A stretch of DNA of 64,000 nt, taken from assembly GCF_003581645.1 (NCBI RefSeq), contig NZ_QXFK01000011.1:1-64000 (forward strand). Reading direction: 5' to 3'. Below, piece by piece: positions 1 through 7,286 of this stretch (position 1 is its first letter; the number at the start of each line of letters is the position of its first letter). A program made the position numbers and the translations under genes. Under the pieces are notes generated by a model. That model saw only the letters and a list, made by a program, of their open reading frames with translations, was not told where the DNA came from and ran no database searches. Source of the DNA: Pelagerythrobacter aerophilus (GTDB lineage: Bacteria > Pseudomonadota > Alphaproteobacteria > Sphingomonadales > Sphingomonadaceae).

Positions 1-27
1 TGAACCGCCCCGGGATTGCCGGAGGCC
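1..27. repeat. IS3-element terminal inverted repeat (left)
   Basis: Bases 1-27 match the reverse complement of 1295-1321 at 26 of 27 positions; the mismatch is C versus T at base 18. The TGA at the tip is the usual TG...CA terminus of IS3-family elements. Confidence 0.93.
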
Positions 28-39
28 ATTCGGTTTAAA

Positions 40-945
40 TTATGCCGCCATGGGCGTGTCGTCCAGCATGGCGTAGTATCGTGCTTCAGCTTCGGCAGGC
101 GGGATATTGCCGATGGGCGCGAGCAGGCGCCGGTTGTTGAACCAGTCGACCCATTCGAGCGTGGCGTATTCCACGGCTTCAAATGATCGCCACGGACCTC
201 GGCGGTGGATGACCTCGGCCTTGTAAAGGCCGTTGATCGTTTCGGCCAAGGCGTTGTCGTAGCTGTCGCCAACACTGCCGACCGATGGTTCGATCCCGGC
301 TTCGGCAAGACGCTCGGTATACTTGATCGAGACATATTGGCTGCCACGATCACTGTGGTGGATCAGGCCGCCACGGTGAACAGGCCGTCGGTCATGGATC
401 GCCTGCTCCAGGGCATCGAGTACAAAGCTGGCATGCGCCGTTCTGCTCACCCGCCAGCCCACGATATAGCGGGCGTAAACGTCGATCACGAAGGCGACAT
501 AGACGAACCCGGACCACGTCGCGACGTAGGTGAAGTCCGAGACCCACAGCATGTTGGGTGCCGGTGCATGGAACTGGCGGTTGACCTGATCGAGCGGACA
601 TGGCGCTGCCTTGTCGCTCATCGTCGTCTTCACCGGCTTCCCCCGGATCACGCCCTGCAGGCCCAGCTCACGCATCAGCCGTTCCACCGTGCAGCGGGCA
701 ATATCGAAGCCCTCGCGCTGCATCTGCCGCCACACCTTGCGATACCCGTAGACCTTGAAGTTGGCATCGAACACGCGCTGAACCTCGGGCTTCATTGCTT
801 CGTCGCGCTGGGCGCGTGGTGACAGGCGCGACGGATCGCGGCGCTGTGCGACACGCTCGTGGTAGGTTGATGGGGCGATCGGCAGAACCCGGCAGATCGG
901 CTCGACCCCATACTCACCCCGATGCTCATCAATGAAGCTGGTCAT
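40..945 (-). CDS. IS3-family transposase OrfB (DDE integrase domain)
   Basis: Catalytic half of the transposase, 301 residues from an ATG that overlaps the orfA stop as ATGA. An HTH_21-like segment lies near the N-terminus. The rve/DDE integrase core follows, with the first Asp in SDFTYV, the second in HHSDRGSQY and the Glu in [12 protein letters not shown], spaced as in IS3-family enzymes. The frame also runs open upstream into orfA in the -1 register, so an OrfAB fusion by programmed -1 frameshifting is possible. I do not see the classic A6G slippery run, so coupled re-initiation at the ATGA is equally plausible. Nothing suggests truncation. Confidence 0.93.
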   Translation of the reverse strand: MTSFIDEHRGEYGVEPICRVLPIAPSTYHERVAQRRDPSRLSPRAQRDEAMKPEVQRVFDANFKVYGYRKVWRQMQREGFDIARCTVERLMRELGLQGVIRGKPVKTTMSDKAAPCPLDQVNRQFHAPAPNMLWVSDFTYVATWSGFVYVAFVIDVYARYIVGWRVSRTAHASFVLDALEQAIHDRRPVHRGGLIHHSDRGSQYVSIKYTERLAEAGIEPSVGSVGDSYDNALAETINGLYKAEVIHRRGPWRSFEAVEYATLEWVDWFNNRRLLAPIGNIPPAEAEARYYAMLDDTPMAA

Positions 946-1268
946 CGCTTGAACGGGCGGTCGAGCTCCGCCTGGGCAAAATATGCAGAGGCCTTGCGCA
1001 GGATCTCGTTGGCCTGGCGCAGCTCGCGGTTCTCGCGTTCCAGCGCCTTCAGCTTGTCTGCAACCTCCACCGGTACGCCGGCACGCTTGCCGCTGTTCAC
1101 CTCGGCTTTCTTCACCCACTCCAGCAACGTGTGCCCTGAACAGCCAATCATCGCCGCTATGGATGTGATCGCTGCCCACCGGGATGGATGCTCGCTCTCT
1201 TGGTCCAGAACCAGGCGGACTGCCCGCTCGCGAACTTCCGGTGCAAACTTGTTCGTCGTCTTGCTCAT
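942..1268 (-). CDS. IS3-family transposase OrfA (helix-turn-helix)
   Basis: A 108-residue DNA-binding subunit. The N-terminal half is an HTH_Tnp_1-type domain ([10 protein letters not shown] followed by [21 protein letters not shown]). The C-terminal half is a leucine-zipper-like helix ([20 protein letters not shown]), which in this family mediates multimerisation. The gene ends in the ATGA that starts orfB, giving a 4-nt overlap. It binds the terminal repeats and is needed with OrfB for transposition. The ATG lies just inside the right terminal repeat. Confidence 0.93.
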   Translation of the reverse strand: MSKTTNKFAPEVRERAVRLVLDQESEHPSRWAAITSIAAMIGCSGHTLLEWVKKAEVNSGKRAGVPVEVADKLKALERENRELRQANEILRKASAYFAQAELDRPFKR

Positions 1269-1294
1269 CGTAGACCCCTCCTCTCAGGAGTTAG

Positions 1295-1321
1295 GGCCTC
1301 CGACAATCCCGGGGCGGTTCA
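1295..1321. repeat. IS3-element terminal inverted repeat (right)
   Basis: Partner of the repeat at 1-27. Its outermost three bases (1319-1321), read on the minus strand, are TGA and form the stop codon of the interrupted gene next door. Confidence 0.93.
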
Positions 1322-1972
1322 CCCGTCTGGATGTGGCCAGTTCTTCTGAGTAGCCCATAACTGGAGCTGCTTCTGAAACAGTGCCCAGCCAGCGCGGTCT
1401 GTGTCAGATGAGATGCGCGTCCATAGGATGGCGTCGAGATCCTCAAGAACGGGCTGGGAATGAACAAAGTCAAAGTTGGAAAAGAACTTTTGAGCTGTGC
1501 CCGTCGATCCAAGCTGCGAGACGATCCGCTTGCGGATGTTCGCTGGGATTTTTGAGTAGCTGACGCGGCTACCCTTCAACGCTTTAGAAAACTCCGCATC
1601 GGGCTTCCGGTCAGTTTTTAGACTGGCACTCGCTAGCAATCCGGAATTCGCATGCGCAGTGACTGGCCCAGCCCAGTGCTGAAGGAGAGACTTACCCTTG
1701 GGCTTTTTGGCGAGAAGCCAATCCCAATCGAGGGCTGTCGTGGGGTTGTCCGGATCGACAGCAAATTTGACTTGGGTAAGTTCGAAGCGCCCGTCGGCCC
1801 GGCACGCAACCACGTCATCCACGGCACGAAAAGACGGGTCGGATGCTTCCACCTGAACCCACTGATATTTGTTCGGGTATCGATAGAATTCGAGAAGCGT
1901 CTCGGCGGCGACTAAGTCCTGATAGGCGAAGCCAACCCGTGTGATCGCTTTTGGTTTGTAGTTGTGCCTCAT
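1319..1972 (-). pseudogene. DUF4297/Cap4-like dsDNA endonuclease, 3' end removed by IS insertion
   Basis: The remaining 217 residues match the Cap4/DUF4297-type nuclease domain: GFAYQDLVAAETLLEF near the start, then a PD-(D/E)xK-like core with Asp residues in RAVDDVV and the ExxxK pair in ELTQVKF at about residues 50-75. This domain usually sits N-terminal to a sensor region (SAVED in CBASS effectors, STAND ATPases in some Avs proteins). Here the frame runs into the IS terminal repeat, whose TGA is the stop codon, so the sensor part is missing or lies beyond the IS outside the window. The gene is divergent from the membrane-protein/DndC-like pair, from which 285 bp separate it. The family assignment is by motif recognition only. 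Confidence 0.6.
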
Positions 1973-2257
1973 GCGTCGCTTACCTCCGAAGCGAGGCTTC
2001 TCTCCGACACTCGCGCAAGTTGGAACTATGGCATCGATCTTGCTCGGATTCCAAGCGATTTGGTTTTTCTATCGGCCTTAACATTGTAGAGGCTGAACAC
2101 GACGGCCTCCTTGACCAGTGGCCCGTGGGCAAAAGCTTCGCCGCGACCGAAGTGGGCGATTGCCTTGTACCATCGTCATTCTGGACGAGGCCCACTTATC
2201 AAGTCGCTTCGGAAAAAACTCGAGTTCGCTTATAGATCGTCGGATGGGGAGGTCATC

Positions 2258-2881
2258 GTGTCGCGATCTACATTGCGCTTCATTCGCTTCTTCGCGCCCG
2301 CCGTCATTCTGGTGGTGCTCGCTTATGCGACAGCCAAGATTTTGAGGCTTACATCGGAAGACGTGCCGTTCAGCGTCAACGATCTCGGCTACAATCTCAG
2401 CTATCTCATCATCGCCGCGATCTATCAGTATCTTCCGGTCCGCGACTGGGCCTACCGACCGTTCCGCGAAGATATCGACGAACGCATTCGTACTCGGCTC
2501 GTCGCCATCTCAGGACTGCCCGACGACCTGACGAAATTTTCGTGGAAGCGGGTGGGGAACGTCTTCTACGCTTTGGTCGATAACGACAAATCGCTCGAAA
2601 AGCGCTCCGAGGACGTAATGTTCAACGGAGCGATGATGACATCGTTCGCTGACCTGACAGCCATCTCGGCGATTTTCCTCGCGGGCAACCTGATCGCTTG
2701 GATTTGCGGCGTAGGAGCCTGGCGCGCCGTGGCGATCCTTGCCAGCCTGCTTATCGTTTCGATTGGTATGCAGTGGGCCGCGAAAGTGCGGCACATCAGC
2801 CTCGGCACCTACCAACTCGACTACATCGAGCAGCAGCTCAAACAGCAGGTTGTCGACAAGATGACAGCTCTCAATGCGTGA
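2258..2881 (+). CDS. Small membrane protein with four predicted helices, upstream of the DndC-like gene
   Basis: I chose the GTG at 2258 because GGGGAGG lies six bases upstream; the frame is open further upstream but that stretch looks non-coding. The product is 207 residues. Hydrophobic segments occur at about residues 7-24 (FFAPAVILVVLAYATA), 38-52 (YNLSYLIIAAIYQYL), 130-150 and 152-170, with a charged cytoplasmic-looking linker between the pairs. The 2+2 arrangement recalls small effector membrane proteins of the SLATT/S-4TM type, but I see no diagnostic motif. The gene overlaps the next start by 8 bp, so the two are probably co-translated. No defined function is claimed. Confidence 0.72.
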   Translation: MSRSTLRFIRFFAPAVILVVLAYATAKILRLTSEDVPFSVNDLGYNLSYLIIAAIYQYLPVRDWAYRPFREDIDERIRTRLVAISGLPDDLTKFSWKRVGNVFYALVDNDKSLEKRSEDVMFNGAMMTSFADLTAISAIFLAGNLIAWICGVGAWRAVAILASLLIVSIGMQWAAKVRHISLGTYQLDYIEQQLKQQVVDKMTALNA

Positions 2882-3929
2882 TGCGGTCCTCCACGCGATC
2901 GACATGTGCGTCAAAGCGCTCGAGCAGCGTGCCGATGCACATTGGGTCATCGCCTTTTCCGGCGGCAAGGACTCGTCTGCGGTCCTGAAGATTTTTCTAT
3001 CGGCCTATCGCCGCGCCAGAGTGCGCCCGAGGGCCGCGACGCTAATCTACTGCGATACCGGCGTCGAAAATCCGATCCTCGATGCCTACGTCAAGACCCT
3101 GCTCATGCGCATGCGTGCCGAGTTCGAATCCGCCGAGCTACCAATCGGTGTCCGTATTTTGAAAGCGCCGGTCCAAGACCGCTTTTTTGTTCGGCTCATT
3201 GGTCGAGGCTATCCGCCACCGACCAACTCGTTCCGTTGGTGCACGACAGGCCTGCGCATCCGGCCCGTATCTCAATTCATCCGAGGACATCGGCCCGAGG
3301 ACACCGTCCTAGCGCTCGGGCTGCGCCGGTCAGAAAGTCGCCAACGCGATCGCTCGCTGCAGCGCTCAGCCGATCTCTATTGGCAGAAGCAGCGCGAGGG
3401 CGTCGGCGAATATGATTTGTTCCTGCCGATAGTCGAAATGGACGTGCCCGAAGTTTGGGACGCCGTGTTTGGCTTGTCTGAACCGCGCTGCTTGAAGCCG
3501 CAGGCGCTCGAGGACTTGTACCGCGACGCTTCGGGCGAGTGTCCTGTCATCAAGGCGCCAGAGGCGCCGCCATGCGCCTCGGGTAGGTTCGGTTGTTGGA
3601 CGTGCACGGTCGTGCGCAAGGACCGGTCAGGCGCCGAGCTTATCCGGTCAGGGCATCACGAACTGATCCCCTATTTTAAGTTTCGACAGTGGCTGACCGA
3701 GATACGCAACGATCCGTCGCGGCGCTGGCCCAGACGACGGAGCGGTCAGGAGGGCATGGGGCCACTGACGATCGAGGCGCGCCGCGAGGTACTCGAACGG
3801 ATCGAGGAGCTGGAATTTGCAACTTCGAGCGAAATTCTCGACGCGGATGAGCGCGGGCTGATCGCCAGCTTGTGGCGCATCGACGACATCCCGCGCCTAA
3901 GCTTTCCGCTAAATGGGCCACGTGCCTGA
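2874..3929 (+). CDS. DndC-like PAPS-reductase-family enzyme (ATP-pyrophosphatase fold)
   Basis: A 351-residue protein with the PP-loop SGGKDSS at residues 29-35, RWCTTGLRI at about 121-129, and FGCWTCTVV plus KDRS at about 239-251. A late GPLTIEARREVLERI segment also has a counterpart in DndC. In the Dnd system DndC is an ATP pyrophosphatase that helps insert sulfur into the DNA backbone; IbrA-type relatives act elsewhere. The protein is shorter than the DndC I know (about 450-500 residues). No dndA, B, D or E gene is nearby, so classic phosphorothioation cannot be assumed. It overlaps the upstream membrane-protein gene by 8 bp, and a broken nuclease gene lies divergently. A role in DNA modification or phage defence is inference. 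Confidence 0.8.
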   Translation: MRDAVLHAIDMCVKALEQRADAHWVIAFSGGKDSSAVLKIFLSAYRRARVRPRAATLIYCDTGVENPILDAYVKTLLMRMRAEFESAELPIGVRILKAPVQDRFFVRLIGRGYPPPTNSFRWCTTGLRIRPVSQFIRGHRPEDTVLALGLRRSESRQRDRSLQRSADLYWQKQREGVGEYDLFLPIVEMDVPEVWDAVFGLSEPRCLKPQALEDLYRDASGECPVIKAPEAPPCASGRFGCWTCTVVRKDRSGAELIRSGHHELIPYFKFRQWLTEIRNDPSRRWPRRRSGQEGMGPLTIEARREVLERIEELEFATSSEILDADERGLIASLWRIDDIPRLSFPLNGPRA

Positions 3930-4175
3930 ATCCGAGTTGTTCCCAAAGTCAGCCGTCCAGGGCCGCGCGGCGAGCGAAATGAACGAATCGCCGCTTTGGG
4001 GGGCGGTGATCTAAGCGGTGAATGGCGGCTTTGTCGGCGAAATGCGTCGGCACTGACATCCTGGTCACTCCAGGACTGACTTAATTTACTACCTCTTGGC
4101 TCTCTCGCTGGACCGTTCCACTCAAGGCAGACCGGTGGTATATCCGCAGAACACTCGCGGTCGCTGGGGAACGTC

Positions 4176-5192
4176 ATGCGTGACTGGCGGAAGATTTCGA
4201 TTGCATCGTTGCTGGGCGCGGTCGCTTGCATCGGGTCTTCGACCCTAGCGCAGACGGCGACCCCGCGTCCGGCGCTTACGAACGAACAAGCAATCCAGCT
4301 GTTCGAGGAAGCAGGTTTCAGCGTCACATCAGGGCGGCCAGTAAACCGCTGCGGCGGCGCATCCAATCCGCGGATCGCCTTTGTCGATCTGAACGGCGAT
4401 GGTCGCGCCGAGGTGCACTTGGCTGACGTCGATCCCCGATGTTACAGAAAGCCGGGCGCCTACTTCGCAATCATGGCCCAGCAGCCCGATGGAAGCTGGA
4501 AGCGGTTGATCGCTGAGGATGGTATTGTTGGCTTCGACGCCGCACGCACGTCCGGATGGAACAACCTGCTTCTGGCGGATCCCGATTCCGCCTGTCCCGG
4601 CGTACGTCGCTTCGCGGGTACGGACTATGGCCCGCCAAACCGGTGCAGCCCGTTTGCCGCGAGTGAACTGACGGCCGCATCACCGCCTTCGCCGCGCGGC
4701 ATGGCCGGCACTCCCATATCGCAAACGAAACTGTTTGACTGGACGGAGGATCAAACTTCCGACGCAAGGAATCTGCCTGCCTTGAAACGTGCAGCCATAT
4801 TCCAGGCGGCAGGCGTCCAGGCGGTTGGCGGAGGACGATGGACTAGCTGCACCGATGATGCATCTGGCCGTTCGGAAGCACAATTGGCGATGATCGAAGA
4901 CATCAACGGCGATGGCCGCCCCGAAGCGATGATCCGCGACAGCGGCTCTTACTGCAACGGCTCCGTGGGCGTAGCTTCGAGCGTCTTGACGCAAACCTCC
5001 ACGGGAGCGTGGTCCGTGATGCTCTCCACACAAGGCTTCATCAACTTCCTCGAAAGCCGGGGCGCGGACAACTATCCGGACATCGAGGTGGGTCTGCCGG
5101 GCTTCTGCTTTCCTTATCGGAGATGGGACGGCACCGAATACGCCATCGCGGCGCGTTGGGACCGTGAGGGCAAGCCCTGCCACCCGGGCTGA
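4176..5192 (+). CDS. Secreted protein of unknown function with DxNxDG calcium-binding-like loops
   Basis: The 338-residue product starts with a signal peptide (positively charged start, hydrophobic stretch, likely cleavage after TLAQ at about residue 25). Two segments, DLNGDGRAEV (about residue 73) and DINGDGRPEA (about residue 245), have the spacing of EF-hand/dockerin or FG-GAP-type calcium loops. Repeated Cys residues suggest disulfides in the periplasm. The two halves are organised similarly, so it may be a tandem repeat of one domain. GGGGA lies eight bases before the ATG. The gene stands alone between the DndC-like gene and the trb operon, and I cannot assign a role. Confidence 0.7.
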   Translation: MRDWRKISIASLLGAVACIGSSTLAQTATPRPALTNEQAIQLFEEAGFSVTSGRPVNRCGGASNPRIAFVDLNGDGRAEVHLADVDPRCYRKPGAYFAIMAQQPDGSWKRLIAEDGIVGFDAARTSGWNNLLLADPDSACPGVRRFAGTDYGPPNRCSPFAASELTAASPPSPRGMAGTPISQTKLFDWTEDQTSDARNLPALKRAAIFQAAGVQAVGGGRWTSCTDDASGRSEAQLAMIEDINGDGRPEAMIRDSGSYCNGSVGVASSVLTQTSTGAWSVMLSTQGFINFLESRGADNYPDIEVGLPGFCFPYRRWDGTEYAIAARWDREGKPCHPG

Positions 5193-5700
5193 CCGCAGCG
5201 GTTAGCTGATCCGCCTTGGCGGCTTCGATCTCGCCGATCGTTTCGTGCGAGGCCCCGTGTGGGTGCATTGTCGCCAACGGCGACTCCAAGCCCCAGGTCC
5301 AATCCGCCTAGTCGGAATAGCCGCTACTGCTTCTGCTTGGTCAGCAATTGCCGGGGCCGTTTACGGGCCCCTCCTCGCCACTGACTCATCATCATGAATG
5401 TGGGGCAGCTTTTGGCGTGTTCATTTGTGCCGGCGAGTGTCAACTATGTCGGCGGCAGCCGACCGTGTCATTGTCTTCCCGGACGTCAGCTTCTCAACTG
5501 CGCCTAGAACTCCGCACCCGGGCCCCGACCGGTTGACCACTTGTCTTGGGATCGCCACGCTCCGCCTTCTACGCCCGGCCTCCCTTTTCTGCGCCATCAT
5601 TCGACGCCTGCCAGTTCCTGTTGCCGGGCTTTAAAATCATGTCTTCTTGATGTGCCTCAGAACGCGACCGGACGTCGGCCGCGGTGGTCCGAGGCAAGGC
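5193..5700. other. 508-bp non-coding stretch before the trb operon
   Basis: No convincing gene, RNA or repeat was found. In related sphingomonad elements a traG/CopG pair normally sits directly before trbB; neither is here. This makes the stretch a likely recombination junction between the left cargo and the conjugation operon. The trb promoter presumably lies in it, but I could not pick one out. Confidence 0.4.
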
Positions 5701-6681
5701 ATGAGCGTGGTCCCGATCCGGTCAGAAGCATCGTCGCGCGGCGCGCGCATGCTGCGCACAGCTCTGGGGCGGGAGATCGCGTCCTGGCTTGAAGACCCGT
5801 CGGTGATCGAGGTCATGCTCAACCCGGACGGGCGCCTCTGGATCGATCGGTTGGGAGAAGGTCTTGGAGCAACCGGGCGGACAATGACTGCCGCCGATGG
5901 CGAGCGGATTATTCGGCTGGTCGCGCACCATGTAGGGGCCGAGGTGCATGGCGGAGCGCCACGCGTGTCCGCTGAGCTGCCCGAAGGCGGCGAACGCTTC
6001 GAGGGTTTGCTGCCACCGGTGGTGTCGTCGCCGAGCTTCGCCATTCGCAAGCCCGCCGTCGCCGTGTTCACGCTCGATGATTATGTGGTGGCCGGCGTCA
6101 TGGCTCCCTGGCAAGCCGAGGCGCTTGCCACTGCGGTTGCCGAGCGCAAGAATATCCTTGTCGCGGGCGGCACTTCGACCGGCAAGACGACGCTCACCAA
6201 CGCCCTGCTTGCCGAAGTCGCGTCGTCGGCCGACCGCGTGGTCCTGATCGAGGACACGCGCGAGTTGCAGTGCGCTGCACCCAATCTCGTGTCACTGCGG
6301 ACCAAGGACGGCGTGGCTTCGCTGTCCGATCTCGTCCGTTCGGCACTCCGGCTGCGGCCCGATCGCATTCCGATCGGCGAGGTCCGCGGCGCAGAAGCGC
6401 TCGATCTGCTGAAGGCCTGGGGAACCGGACATCCGGGCGGGATCGGTACGATCCATGCCGGGACCGCGCTCGGCACACTGCGGCGGCTCGAGCAGCTGAT
6501 CCAGGAGAGCGTGGTCACCGTACCGCGCGCGCTCATCGCCGAGACCATCGACGTGATCGCGGTGCTGGTCCGCGACGCAGCGGGCCGACGCCTCGCCGAA
6601 CTGGTCGAGGTCCGTCCGCTCGATGCGCGAGGCGAGTACGTTCTCGTACCCCTCTGCCCAACCCAAGGAGATTCCCTGTGA
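5701..6681 (+). CDS. trbB: Conjugal transfer ATPase TrbB (VirB11 family)
   Basis: A 326-residue hexameric secretion ATPase of the mating-pair apparatus, acting at the cytoplasmic face of the inner membrane. Visible motifs are Walker [10 protein letters not shown] at about residues 155-163, the Asp box LIEDTRELQ and the Walker B/His-box region ([16 protein letters not shown], then [10 protein letters not shown]). I chose the ATG at 5701 ([10 protein letters not shown]) because the upstream extension is not VirB11-like. It is the first gene of a tightly packed trb operon and overlaps trbC. Confidence 0.94.
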   Translation: MSVVPIRSEASSRGARMLRTALGREIASWLEDPSVIEVMLNPDGRLWIDRLGEGLGATGRTMTAADGERIIRLVAHHVGAEVHGGAPRVSAELPEGGERFEGLLPPVVSSPSFAIRKPAVAVFTLDDYVVAGVMAPWQAEALATAVAERKNILVAGGTSTGKTTLTNALLAEVASSADRVVLIEDTRELQCAAPNLVSLRTKDGVASLSDLVRSALRLRPDRIPIGEVRGAEALDLLKAWGTGHPGGIGTIHAGTALGTLRRLEQLIQESVVTVPRALIAETIDVIAVLVRDAAGRRLAELVEVRPLDARGEYVLVPLCPTQGDSL

Positions 6682-7010
6682 CCTACGCCTTGTTTCGGGC
6701 GCGTTCGCGCCTGCCTGCCTTTGTCGCGGTTGGTTGTGCCGCGCTGGCGCTCGCAGCCCCCGCTCATGCTGCCGGCTCTTCGATGCCCTGGGAAGCGCCG
6801 TTGCAGGCGATCCTTGAATCGATCCAGGGGCCGGTCGCCAAGATCGTCGCTGTGATTATCATCATCGCGACTGGCCTTGCGCTGGCCTTCGGCGACACCT
6901 CGGGCGGCTTCCGGCGGCTGATCCAGATCGTCTTCGGCCTCTCCATCGCCTTCGCCGCATCCTCCTTCTTCCTATCGTTCTTTTCCTTCGGCGGCGGAGC
7001 GCTGGTCTGA
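6678..7010 (+). CDS. trbC: Conjugal transfer protein TrbC (pilin-like, VirB2 family)
   Basis: A 110-residue pilin precursor. It starts at a GTG that overlaps the trbB stop and is preceded by CAAGGAG. A signal peptide ends near AHAAGS, and two hydrophobic helices follow (IVAVIIIIATGLALAF and LIQIVFGLSIAFAASSFFL), the VirB2/TrbC layout. After processing it would form the conjugative pilus. Its stop overlaps the trbD start. Confidence 0.92.
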   Translation: MTYALFRARSRLPAFVAVGCAALALAAPAHAAGSSMPWEAPLQAILESIQGPVAKIVAVIIIIATGLALAFGDTSGGFRRLIQIVFGLSIAFAASSFFLSFFSFGGGALV

Positions 7011-7285
7011 TGGAAAGCAGTGCATCCGGCCTGCCGCCCGGCTTCGCCGTTCCCGTTCACCGGGCATTGACCGAGCATATCCTGCTTGGCGGCGCGCCGC
7101 GCGGGCTCGCCATCGCCAATGCGACGCTGGCAGGCGCCATCGGGCTCGGCCTGCAATTGTGGGTTACTGGTCTCGCAGTCTTCGGTGTGGGCCACTTGAT
7201 CGCGGTCTGGGCGGCGCGGCGCGATCCGCAGTTCGTCGATGTCGCGCGGCGGCACCTGCGCTTTCCCGCCTGTTTCGGGGTCTGA
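7010..7285 (+). CDS. trbD: Conjugal transfer protein TrbD (VirB3 family)
   Basis: A 91-residue inner-membrane protein with the VirB3 layout: an amphipathic N-terminus (FAVPVHRALTEHILLGGAPR) followed by a long hydrophobic hairpin (LAIANATLAGAIGLGLQLW, then LAVFGVGHLIAVWAA). VirB3-like proteins work with the VirB4-type ATPase encoded next. The ATG overlaps the trbC stop as TGATGG, so the two are translationally coupled. Confidence 0.92.
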   Translation: MESSASGLPPGFAVPVHRALTEHILLGGAPRGLAIANATLAGAIGLGLQLWVTGLAVFGVGHLIAVWAARRDPQFVDVARRHLRFPACFGV

Positions 7286-7286
7286 G

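Larger units (their letters stand above)
1..1321 (-). mobile_element. Complete IS3-family insertion sequence
   Basis: The element is bounded by near-perfect 27-bp terminal inverted repeats (1-27 and 1295-1321, one mismatch) that begin TGAACCGCCCC. Inside are two overlapping minus-strand frames, orfA and orfB, as in IS3-family elements. The window starts at the element's first base, so the left flank and the 3-bp target duplication expected for this family cannot be checked. Its right end lies inside a nuclease-like gene and supplies that gene's stop codon. The transposase domains look intact, so the element may be active. Confidence 0.93.

Noticed and set aside
205-822. Long plus-strand open frame across the IS element
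   Set aside because: It is antisense to the transposase; its sequence shows no domain and follows the codon structure of orfB.
2118-2345. A frame with CTIVILDEAHL, resembling an SF2 helicase DEAH box
   Set aside because: No other helicase motif (Walker A, SAT or motif VI) surrounds it; it overlaps the upstream region of the membrane-protein gene in another frame. Probably chance.
3930-4175. Possible gene remnant or small RNA between the DndC-like and secreted-protein genes
   Set aside because: Only short frames without recognisable motif and no terminator; treated as non-coding.
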